From Actinomycetota bacterium (GTDB lineage Bacteria; Actinomycetota; Thermoleophilia; Solirubrobacterales; Solirubrobacteraceae): a stretch of 14,841 nt of DNA. Where the stretch lies: positions 1 to 14,841 of the forward strand of contig VAYD01000005.1 of assembly GCA_005883905.1 (NCBI GenBank), written 5' to 3'. Positions 6,781 to 13,372 of the stretch are shown here, one piece after another; position 1 is the stretch's first letter; each line of letters begins with the position of its first letter. The notes beneath the pieces were generated by a model. The model saw only the letters and a list, made by a program, of their open reading frames with translations, searched no databases and was not told the DNA's origin. Made by a program: the position numbers and the translations under genes.

Positions 6781-8028
6781 ATGAGGTACTCGCCACCGCG
6801 ACCCCGTGCGCACACCTCGCCGAGGGCGACGGGCCGGCTTGGCGCGATCTCGACCATGTCCACGCTCGCGGTCGCGCTGGCGCTCGCGATCCAGTCCGCA
6901 AGCATGGCTGCGCAACCGCCCGTATCGGCAAGCTGGCACGGCCGCGCGATCCAGCAGACGCAGCGCCCTGGCGATGCCATCGCGACGCAGGTGGTTTCGC
7001 TCCCGGCCGGCCGGCCGGAGCAAGCGCTGCAGATCGGCACCGGCTTCGGCCGGAAGGGCGGGTCGCACAGGGTCCGCGGGGTCCAGAGACGGCTGTCGCG
7101 TCTCGGCTACAGGCCGGGACCGGTCGACGGCCTCTTTGGAGCTCAGACGCAGGCGGCGATTCAATGGTTCCAGCTCAAGCACGGCCTCACGCCCGACGGG
7201 ATCGCCGGCCCGTGGACGATCAGCCTCCTGCGCGAGCGCACAGGCGGGGCGCCGACCACGCGGATCCGCGACGACCGCCCCTCCGGGCGCGGCCCCGTCC
7301 CGCAGTCACCGCCCGTTACGGCGCCCGCGGACCGGATCCATGAGCCGGCCGGCTGGCGCGGCGACGGGGGCGCAACAGAGGCGTTTGTTGCGCTTGCCCT
7401 GCTGCTGCTCGCCGCGCTGGTGACGCTGGCCGTGCCGAGTCTTCGCCGTCGCAGGCAGGAGACTCCAAAGCAGCGCCGGCCCGGCCCCGACGGCCATGAG
7501 GTCGCGGCTGGGCCGGCGCCCCACGCCCATGCCAGTGCCGGCGCAGTGCGAACGAACGGCGCCGCGATGGCGGCGACCGCCGCTCCGGAGCCTGTGCTCG
7601 CGATCGGCTACGTGCGCAGCACGCGCGACCGTGCCGAGCTCGCGCGTCACGCCGGCGCCATCAGGCGAGCGTGCGCACGCCGCGCCTGGACGCTCGAGGA
7701 GCTCGTTCACGACGAACGAGCCGGGCCGACATTCGAGCGGCCAGGCCTCGCGGCTGCCTTGGAGCGCCTGTCTGGGCCGGGACCCTCGCGGCTCGTGGTC
7801 AGCAAGCTTGCGCACCTCTCGAGCTCGGCCGCCGACCTCATGGCGCTGTTCGAATGGTTCGCCGAACACGACGTCCAGATGATCGCGACGGACGTCGGGC
7901 TCGATACCACGACGCCGGAAGGAAGACGAGCCGCGCATTCACGGCTCGCCGCGGTCAAGCAGCGACAGGCCGTCACACGCAAGAACGGCCGCGAACGCGC
8001 GCACGGGAAGGCCGGGGTTCCCGCGTGA
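6781..8028 (+). CDS. Membrane protein with extracellular peptidoglycan-binding domain and degenerate serine-recombinase-like domain
   Basis: 415 residues from ATG 6781. An arginine-containing N-terminus and a hydrophobic stretch (LAVALALAIQSASMAAQ) form a signal peptide. A PG_binding_1 domain follows (about 97-150, VQRRLSRLGYRPGPVDGLFG...FQLKHGL..DGIAG), then a Pro/Gly/Arg-rich linker, one membrane segment (about 201-221) followed by RRRRQ, and a resolvase N-terminal-like domain (about 275-395, IGYVRSTRD...LVVSKLAHLSSS...GLDTTTPEG). Positive charges after the membrane segment place that last domain in the cytoplasm. The nucleophile position of serine recombinases holds Thr281 (Ser280 precedes it), and the arginines equivalent to gamma-delta resolvase R68 and R71 are His345 and Ser348. 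There is no DNA-binding domain. Recombination activity is therefore unlikely; a sensing or scaffolding role is inferred. Alternative starts are ATG 6742 and ATG 6856. The stop overlaps the next start (GTGA). Confidence 0.82.
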   Translation: MRYSPPRPRAHTSPRATGRLGAISTMSTLAVALALAIQSASMAAQPPVSASWHGRAIQQTQRPGDAIATQVVSLPAGRPEQALQIGTGFGRKGGSHRVRGVQRRLSRLGYRPGPVDGLFGAQTQAAIQWFQLKHGLTPDGIAGPWTISLLRERTGGAPTTRIRDDRPSGRGPVPQSPPVTAPADRIHEPAGWRGDGGATEAFVALALLLLAALVTLAVPSLRRRRQETPKQRRPGPDGHEVAAGPAPHAHASAGAVRTNGAAMAATAAPEPVLAIGYVRSTRDRAELARHAGAIRRACARRAWTLEELVHDERAGPTFERPGLAAALERLSGPGPSRLVVSKLAHLSSSAADLMALFEWFAEHDVQMIATDVGLDTTTPEGRRAAHSRLAAVKQRQAVTRKNGRERAHGKAGVPA

Positions 8029-9707
8029 GCGCATCGGCGCAGCGCGTGCAACCTGGCCCGGCGTCCCTGAGCCTCGTCATCGGCACGAACGGGCGCACCG
8101 CGCCGCAACTGCGGCTGCGACTGCTCGGGGGATTTCGCGCCGAACGAGCCGGCGACGGGTGGCCGGTTTCAGGCTGGCAGCGGCGCACCGCGAAGACGCT
8201 GACGAAGCTGCTGGCGACAACTCCTGGCCACAGGCTTCATCGAGAGCAGGTCCTGGAGATCCTTTGGCCGGGGGCTGATCCCGAGTCGGCCCTCAACTCG
8301 TTCGGAAAGGCGCTTCATGCCGCTCGCCATGCGCTCGAACCAGAGCTCCTGCCTCGCGAGAGCTCCTCCTATCTGCGCCTGACCGAGTCCATCGTCACGC
8401 TCGACCCCGAGCACGTCTGGATCGATCTCGACCACTTCGAGCAGTTGGCGGAGGGCGCCCTCTGTCAACGAGAGGTCAGCGCCTACGAGGATGCAATCGA
8501 CGCCTACGGCGGCGATCTCCTCCCGAAAGATCGCTACGAGGACTGGTGCGCAGAACGTCGCGAGTACCTGGTGGAGCTGCACACGCGGTTGTTGCTGAAC
8601 CTGGCCGAGGAATTGGCGCGCCGCGGCGCCCACAGCGCAGCGGCGGGTCGGCTTCGTGAGGCGTTGCAGCACGACCCAACACGGGAAGACGCGCATCGCC
8701 GGCTCATGGCCCTGTACGCGTCAGCAGGACGGCGCGACCAAGCCGTGCGCCAGTTTCATGTCTGCCGGGACGTGCTGAGACGGGAGCTCGATCTCACGCC
8801 CGGGGATGAGACGGAGGGGTTGTACGAGGAGATCCTCGCGCACCGGCGGACGCCGGACGATGAGGTCGGTCCGCCATTTGTCGGCCGCGAATCGCTGCTC
8901 GAACAGCTCGAAGACGAACTCGCGCGGGCCGACTCGGGAACCGGCCGCATGATCCTCCTGAGCGGAGAGGCGGGGGTCGGGAAGTCGCGACTGGTCGCGG
9001 AGTTCGCAGGCAACGCACGCGCGCGCGGCTGTTGCGTGCTCTGGGGCGGAAGCGCGGCACGCGCAAACCATTTCGCGTATGGCCCGTTCGCAGTCGCGCT
9101 CGAGAGCTATGTAGCGGACCGCTCGGATGGCGAGCGCCGGGAGATCGCCCGGCGCTTCCCCGCGCTGGTGCCGTTTGTTCCATCACTTGGGATCGGCGCC
9201 GTGCCACGCCACGACCAGCTCTATCCGGGCCCTGAGATCGTGCGGCTGCTCACCGAGCTCGCCAGGGATCGGACCGTGCTCCTGGTGCTGTCAGACCTCC
9301 CCCGCCTCCAGCGCTCCAGCCTCGACCTGCTCGGGTACGTCGCGACGCTCGCCGCCAAGCGGCGTTGGCTGATCGTCGGCACCTGTCGCGACGAACCGCT
9401 CGCCGGGACAAGCGAGCTGCGGCGCATGATCGACGCCGCGGAGCGAGAGCGGCTGTGCGTACGCCTCCGGACAGCGATCGACTGGTGCGAGCTTTGCTCG
9501 CCGGTCAGCGCGTGGCCGAGACCGTTCTCGACTACGTCTACGGGCAGTCGCTGGGGAACCCGCTGTTCGTCGAGGAGCTCCTGCGCGACATGCAAGAGCG
9601 CGGCGAGCTGGTCCTCCAACGGGGCGCGTGGCAACGAACACCGTCCCCTCCAGCCTGCGTGCCTGCCGGCGTGCGGTCTCTTGTGGGGCTGCGAACGGCA
9701 CCGATGA
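8025..9707 (+). CDS. BTAD/AAA-ATPase transcriptional regulator, 5' part, frameshifted
   Basis: From GTG 8025 (GTGA overlap with the previous gene). It has an OmpR/SARP-type winged helix (about 28-115, LRLLGGF...HREQVLEILWP), a BTAD helical-repeat region (about 125-270, ending DQAVRQFHVCRDVLRRELDLTPGDE), and an AAA-type ATPase (FVGRESLLEQLEDEL, Walker A GEAGVGKS at 314-321). Proteins of this type bind promoters in a nucleotide-dependent way. The Walker B region reads LLVLSDLPRLQ, with Ser423 where family members usually have Asp, so hydrolysis may be weakened. The protein makes sense up to about residue 481 (near 9467). From there this frame gives unrelated sequence to the stop at 9707, while the family-like sequence continues one base out of frame. 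One extra C near 9464-9468 would restore VRLPDSDRLVRALLAGQ. Either a sequence error or a decayed gene. Confidence 0.8.
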   Translation: MSASAQRVQPGPASLSLVIGTNGRTAPQLRLRLLGGFRAERAGDGWPVSGWQRRTAKTLTKLLATTPGHRLHREQVLEILWPGADPESALNSFGKALHAARHALEPELLPRESSSYLRLTESIVTLDPEHVWIDLDHFEQLAEGALCQREVSAYEDAIDAYGGDLLPKDRYEDWCAERREYLVELHTRLLLNLAEELARRGAHSAAAGRLREALQHDPTREDAHRRLMALYASAGRRDQAVRQFHVCRDVLRRELDLTPGDETEGLYEEILAHRRTPDDEVGPPFVGRESLLEQLEDELARADSGTGRMILLSGEAGVGKSRLVAEFAGNARARGCCVLWGGSAARANHFAYGPFAVALESYVADRSDGERREIARRFPALVPFVPSLGIGAVPRHDQLYPGPEIVRLLTELARDRTVLLVLSDLPRLQRSSLDLLGYVATLAAKRRWLIVGTCRDEPLAGTSELRRMIDAAERERLCVRLRTAIDWCELCSPVSAWPRPFSTTSTGSRWGTRCSSRSSCATCKSAASWSSNGARGNEHRPLQPACLPACGLLWGCERHR

Positions 9708-9994
9708 GGCAGAGCGCGCGGCGCGTCCTGGCGCTCGCTGCAGCCGCGGGGGAGAACGAGATCAGGCTGACCCACCTCCGGGTCGGGGCAGCGGCGCTCA
9801 CGCCTCCGGTCTCCGACGCTGCGCTCTTCGACGCGCTCGATCGCGCCCTGGAGCTCGGGATGCTGGAGGAGCGGGACGGCTCCTACACATTCCGGCATCC
9901 GCTCGTGCGTGCGGCCCTCTACGAAGACCTTTCGAAGCACCGCCGTGACGAGGTGCACGCCGCGCTGGCCCGCGCACTGACCGAGCACGCGTGA
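9485..9994 (+). pseudogene. BTAD/AAA-ATPase regulator, 3' part after frameshift
   Basis: This frame continues the regulator of the preceding entry. Homology-like sequence resumes at about 9470. GTG 9485 is the first ordinary start codon in this frame if the fragment were made alone (169 residues). It holds the sensor/lid part of the ATPase region: YVYGQSLGNPLFVEELLRDM, then VGLRTAPMRQSARRVLALAAAAG and YTFRHPLVRAALYEDLS, ending HAALARALTEHA. Related regulators usually go on for several hundred residues of helical repeats and often a LuxR helix-turn-helix; here the gene stops right after the HPLVRAALYE segment, so it looks truncated as well as frameshifted. Its TGA overlaps the next start (GTGA at 9991-9994). 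Joined to the 5' part, the protein would be about 656 residues. Confidence 0.7.
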
Positions 9995-11163
9995 CCGGTC
10001 GGCGCCAGCTGCGCGCCGGTTCGTTTTCGGTGATGGTGCCGGCGCCGCACGAGCGCGCCGAGCTGGAAGCAACGCTCGCGCGGCTCCTGATGGGGGACGC
10101 TGCCGCACGCCACCCCGACCTGATCACGGTCGTCGACGAAGCCACAGTCTTCGAGCCGGAGCCCGTTGCGTCGTTCTCGGTAATGGTTCCGGCGCCGCAC
10201 GAGCAGGCCGAGCTGGAAGCGGCGCTCGCGCGGCTCCTGATGGGCGACGACCCGCCCTCCGAGGTGCTCCTCGTCGTGGCGGACGGCGATGCCCAGGCGC
10301 GTGCCGTGGCCGAGGACGCTGCCGCACGCCACCCCGACCTGATCACGGTCGTCGACGAAGCCGCAGTCTTCGAGCCGGAGCCTCGGACGGTGGCGCATCT
10401 TCCACGGCGGGGCCTGCGTCGTGGAGGAATCGCTCTCGCGGTCGCGGCCACCCTCGGCGCACTGGCCGCGTCGATCCAGGCGGGCTCGTTTGTCTACCTG
10501 CTCTACGTCGGCAGCTCACTCGTACTGGCTGCAATCGCCTGGACGACGCTCGTGTGGACGTTGTACGCCTGGCGTACGCCCTCATCGCTCGCCGGGAGTC
10601 GCCTCACCCGCAACAACGTGGCGCCGGCGCATTCCTTCTCGTTGATCGTCCCGGCCCGCCACGAACAGGCGGTGCTGGAGCGCACGCTCTCGCGCCTCGT
10701 CACGATCGATCACCCCGACTTCGAGGTGCTGGTCGTCGTCGGAAGCGACGACGACGAAACGCGAGCGGTGGCGGAGCGCGTGGCCGCTCGCCATCCGGAC
10801 CGCGTGAGCGTCGTGCTGGCCGAAGAGCAAGTCGAAGGCGCTGAACGCCGCCCTTCCTCACTGCAGCGGAGCGATCACCGGCGTGTTCGACGCCGAGGAC
10901 GACGTGCACCCCTCAATCCTGGAGCGCGTCGACCAGTGCTTCCAGAAGACGGATGCGGACGTCGTCCAGGCCGGCGTGCAGCTGATGAACTTCCGCTCCA
11001 GCTGGCTGACGGTCCGCAACGTCCTCGAGTACTACTTCTGGTTCCGCAGCCGGCTCCATTTCCACGCGTCGCAGGGCTTCATCCCGCTCGGCGGGAACAC
11101 CGTCTTCGTCCGCACGCGCCTGCTTCGAGCGGTGTCGGGCTGGGATCCGGAATGCCTCGCTGA
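9991..11163 (+). CDS. GT2 glycosyltransferase, 5' part with duplicated half-domains, frameshifted
   Basis: From GTG 9991, coupled to the regulator stop by GTGA. It encodes two tandem partial GT2 N-terminal half-domains (about 11-58 and 61-131, each starting SFSVMVPAPHE), two membrane segments (about 147-167 and 169-191), and then the real GT2 start, FSLIVPARHEQAVLE (from about 216), with VLVVVGSDDDETRAV, the nucleotide-sugar-binding region. Meaningful sequence ends near residue 279 (10825-10828). Beyond it this frame reads arginine-rich shadow sequence to 11163, while the true continuation (KSKALNAALPHCSGAITGVFDAEDD) starts at 10829 in the next frame. The whole gene would span 9991-13372. It is non-functional as written unless the shift is a sequencing or assembly error. 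In intact relatives this half binds the UDP-sugar donor. Confidence 0.75.
   Translation: MTGRRQLRAGSFSVMVPAPHERAELEATLARLLMGDAAARHPDLITVVDEATVFEPEPVASFSVMVPAPHEQAELEAALARLLMGDDPPSEVLLVVADGDAQARAVAEDAAARHPDLITVVDEAAVFEPEPRTVAHLPRRGLRRGGIALAVAATLGALAASIQAGSFVYLLYVGSSLVLAAIAWTTLVWTLYAWRTPSSLAGSRLTRNNVAPAHSFSLIVPARHEQAVLERTLSRLVTIDHPDFEVLVVVGSDDDETRAVAERVAARHPDRVSVVLAEEQVEGAERRPSSLQRSDHRRVRRRGRRAPLNPGARRPVLPEDGCGRRPGRRAADELPLQLADGPQRPRVLLLVPQPAPFPRVAGLHPARREHRLRPHAPASSGVGLGSGMPR
10021..10383 (+). repeat. Imperfect tandem duplication of a GT2 half-domain segment
   Basis: Unit A (10021-10164) and unit B (10171-10383) are close copies. The first 78 bases (10021-10098 and 10171-10248) differ at only a few positions. 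The last 66 bases (10099-10164 and 10318-10383) differ at only about two. Unit A lacks the 69 bases present in B at 10249-10317, an in-frame loss of 23 codons. Both encode SFSVMVPAPHE...LARLLMGD...AAARHPDLITVVDEA, which is a diverged version of the real GT2 start at about 10636 (FSLIVPARHE...AARHPDRVSVV). The A/B similarity indicates a recent event, while the resemblance to the third copy is older. Confidence 0.9.
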
Positions 11164-13372
11164 GGACTGCGAGCTGGGAGTCCGCTTGAGCGCCCTGGGC
11201 GCCAAGACCGTCGTCTTCTACGAGCCCGAACTCGTCACGCGTGAGGAGTGTCCTCCGACACTCAAGGCGTTCGCGCGACAACGAACACGGTGGAACCAGG
11301 GATACCTCCAGACCCTCGCGAAGGGCCATTGGCGCCGGCTTCCACTTCCGCAGCGCGCCTTGGGCGTCTACGTCCTCGCGATGCCGTACCTGATGGCGGT
11401 CGTCTGGCTGACGATCCCCGTGGCCATCGCGACAGCGCTGACCGTGAAGGCGCCGGTCCCGATCACGCTCATCTCCTTCTTCCCGGCGCTGCCCATGCTC
11501 TCGATGCTCGCGGTCGAGGTCGTCGGCCTCGCGGAGTTCTGCCGAACGTATGGCGAGCGCGCCTCGGCGCGTGACTACCTTCGCCTCGTCCTTGGGGTCT
11601 TCGCGTATCAGTCGGTCCTGGCATTCGCGGCCGCGCGCGCGGTCGTTCGCGAAGCGCGCGGTGACCGCGGCTGGGAGAAGACACAGCACCTGGGCCTGCA
11701 CCTCGCCGCGCCCGCGCACGTCGAGGCAGAGCTGGCGGTTGGACCCGTGCAGCGAGCCCGAGCACCAGCGCCTGGGCGCGCGCTCGAGCCGGCCGGCGCG
11801 ACGGTCGCGCTGCTGGAGCGCGAGGCCGAGCTTCCGTGGGAGGGACTCCCCGACACCGGGAGGGGCAACGGGCACTCCAACGGCAACGGGCACTGGAACG
11901 GCAACGGGCACCTGCCGGATCTCCAATTCGATGAAACGCCGGAGACACCCTCGACACGGCGGGGCTCCCATGCCGACCTCCTGCTCTTGGCAACGCTGCT
12001 CGCCGGCGTCGGCTTCGTGCAGGCAACGAACATGCTGCACTGGCCCAACGCGCAATTCGACGAGGGCACGTACGTGTCGAACGCGTGGGCGGTGCAGCAT
12101 GGCGCACTCGCGCCGTACACGTACAGCTACGGCCACCCACCGCTCGCCTGGCTGCTGATAGCGGCGTGGACATGGGTGTCGGGGCTCTTCGCAGGCACGA
12201 GTTACTCGATCGACACCGGCCGCCAGCTGATGCTCGTCGTGACGCTGGCCAGCTGCTCGCTGCTGTTCATCCTCGCCCGCCGCCTGGGTATGGGCCGGGC
12301 GTTCGCGGCCGCCGCCGTGCTCCTGTTCGCCCTCTCCCCGGTCGGCCTCTTCTTCCACCGCGCCGTCCTGCTCGACAACGTTGCCATTGCGTGGGTGCTC
12401 GCCGCGTTCGTCCTTGCGGCGACCCCACGGCAGCGCCTCTGGGCCTACGCCGGAAGCGGGGCCTGCTTCGCGGCGGCCCTGCTTTCGAAGGAGACGACAC
12501 TCGTCCTCCTGCCGGCGCTCCTGCTGGCTGCATGGCAGAACACCGACAAGCACACCCGCCGGTACTGCGTAGCGCTGTTCGGGTCGTTCCTCGGCTACGC
12601 CGTCGTTCAGCTCGTGACCCGTGAGGCCACCGGCAGCCTGTTCGACCCGCAGAGTCAGACGCACGCGATCGTGACGGCCTGGCTCCAACTCGATCCGTGG
12701 CTGCTCGGGCTCGCGGTCGTTCTCTTCCCGCTGGCGCTCGTGCGTCGTAGCACCAGAGCCATCGCGCTCGCATTCGTCATCCAGGTGGTGATGATCCTGC
12801 GCCCGGGCTACCTCCCGAACATGTACGTGATCGGGCTCCTGCCGTTCGCGGCGTTGATCGTCTCGGGAGGAATCGAGGCCTTGTGGCGCTGGTCAGGCCG
12901 TCTGCGATTGGCGACCGCGGCGCTCGTCATCGCGCTGTTGGTCAGCGCCGTTCCGCAGTGGGCGCGCACCGACAACACAGCGATGCACGTGCAGGTCGAC
13001 GGCACACGGCGCGCGGCCGAGCGTTGGCTGGCCGACAACATCGGTCACGACAAGCGGCTCATCGTCCCCGACGAGTACTGGATCTACCTCATCCAGCATG
13101 GATTCGATCGCCGGCCGGTGCCCGGCGGCTTCTTCTCGAGGGCGGTCGTCGTGTACTGGCCACTCGACTACGACCCAGCTGTCAAGCAGCGTTTCCCGGA
13201 CGGCTGGCGTGACTTCGACTACGTCGTCTCGACGCAGGCCGTCCGCTCGACGCTGCGCCTGACCCCGACAACCGCCCGGGCGCTCGATCACTCCGTCGTG
13301 ATCGCCCAGTTCGGTCAGGGGGATCAGCGGATCGAGGTCCGCGCGATCCGGCGCGAGCAGGAGTCCGGGTGA
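10883..13372 (+). CDS. GT2 catalytic/QxxRW half fused to GT-C (PMT-like) membrane glycosyltransferase, 3' part
   Basis: 829 residues if read from GTG 10883, but this is the continuation of the gene begun at 9991; coding in this frame starts at about 10829. The GT2 part has the metal-binding DAEDD (10889-10903), catalytic AEDCELG (11159-11179) and QRTRW (11279-11293), the QxxRW motif of processive synthases such as cellulose, chitin or hyaluronan synthases, followed by about three membrane segments. A Gly/Asn/His linker (11864-11911) leads to a second module with about ten membrane segments and PMT/GT39-like loops: FDEGTYVSNAW, YGHPPLAWL, HRAVLLDNVAIAW, LLSKETTLVLLPA. GT-C enzymes use polyprenyl-phosphate sugars on the outer face. 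The combination suggests chain synthesis plus a lipid-linked sugar transfer in one polypeptide. Its TGA overlaps the cellulase start (GTGA). Confidence 0.85.
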   Translation: MFDAEDDVHPSILERVDQCFQKTDADVVQAGVQLMNFRSSWLTVRNVLEYYFWFRSRLHFHASQGFIPLGGNTVFVRTRLLRAVSGWDPECLAEDCELGVRLSALGAKTVVFYEPELVTREECPPTLKAFARQRTRWNQGYLQTLAKGHWRRLPLPQRALGVYVLAMPYLMAVVWLTIPVAIATALTVKAPVPITLISFFPALPMLSMLAVEVVGLAEFCRTYGERASARDYLRLVLGVFAYQSVLAFAAARAVVREARGDRGWEKTQHLGLHLAAPAHVEAELAVGPVQRARAPAPGRALEPAGATVALLEREAELPWEGLPDTGRGNGHSNGNGHWNGNGHLPDLQFDETPETPSTRRGSHADLLLLATLLAGVGFVQATNMLHWPNAQFDEGTYVSNAWAVQHGALAPYTYSYGHPPLAWLLIAAWTWVSGLFAGTSYSIDTGRQLMLVVTLASCSLLFILARRLGMGRAFAAAAVLLFALSPVGLFFHRAVLLDNVAIAWVLAAFVLAATPRQRLWAYAGSGACFAAALLSKETTLVLLPALLLAAWQNTDKHTRRYCVALFGSFLGYAVVQLVTREATGSLFDPQSQTHAIVTAWLQLDPWLLGLAVVLFPLALVRRSTRAIALAFVIQVVMILRPGYLPNMYVIGLLPFAALIVSGGIEALWRWSGRLRLATAALVIALLVSAVPQWARTDNTAMHVQVDGTRRAAERWLADNIGHDKRLIVPDEYWIYLIQHGFDRRPVPGGFFSRAVVVYWPLDYDPAVKQRFPDGWRDFDYVVSTQAVRSTLRLTPTTARALDHSVVIAQFGQGDQRIEVRAIRREQESG
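11864..11911 (+). repeat. 18-bp tandem repeat encoding Gly-Asn-Gly-His linker
   Basis: The 12-mer GGCAACGGGCAC recurs exactly at 11864, 11882 and 11900, a period of 18 bp, with variable six-base spacers encoding Ser-Asn and Trp-Asn. The protein reads GNGHSNGNGHWNGNGH. It lies between the GT2 module and the GT-C module and is presumably a flexible linker; copy number may vary between strains. Clustered histidines could bind metal, but nothing else supports that. Confidence 0.9.

Noticed and set aside
7561..8028. Active resolvase or mobile-element integrase
   Set aside because: The catalytic Ser and two key Arg residues are replaced, there is no DNA-binding region, and no terminal repeats or attachment sites flank the gene.
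9455..9480. Programmed ribosomal frameshift in the regulator
   Set aside because: There is no slippery heptamer and no evident stimulatory stem-loop. A missing base explains it more simply.
11864..11911. CRISPR-like short repeat array
   Set aside because: The repeats are 12 bp with six-base spacers, lie in frame inside a coding sequence, and encode a protein linker.
10913..12688. Long leftward open frame opposite the GT2-GT-C gene
   Set aside because: It is a shadow of a gene with clear motifs on the other strand and has low-complexity Arg/Glu/Gln composition.
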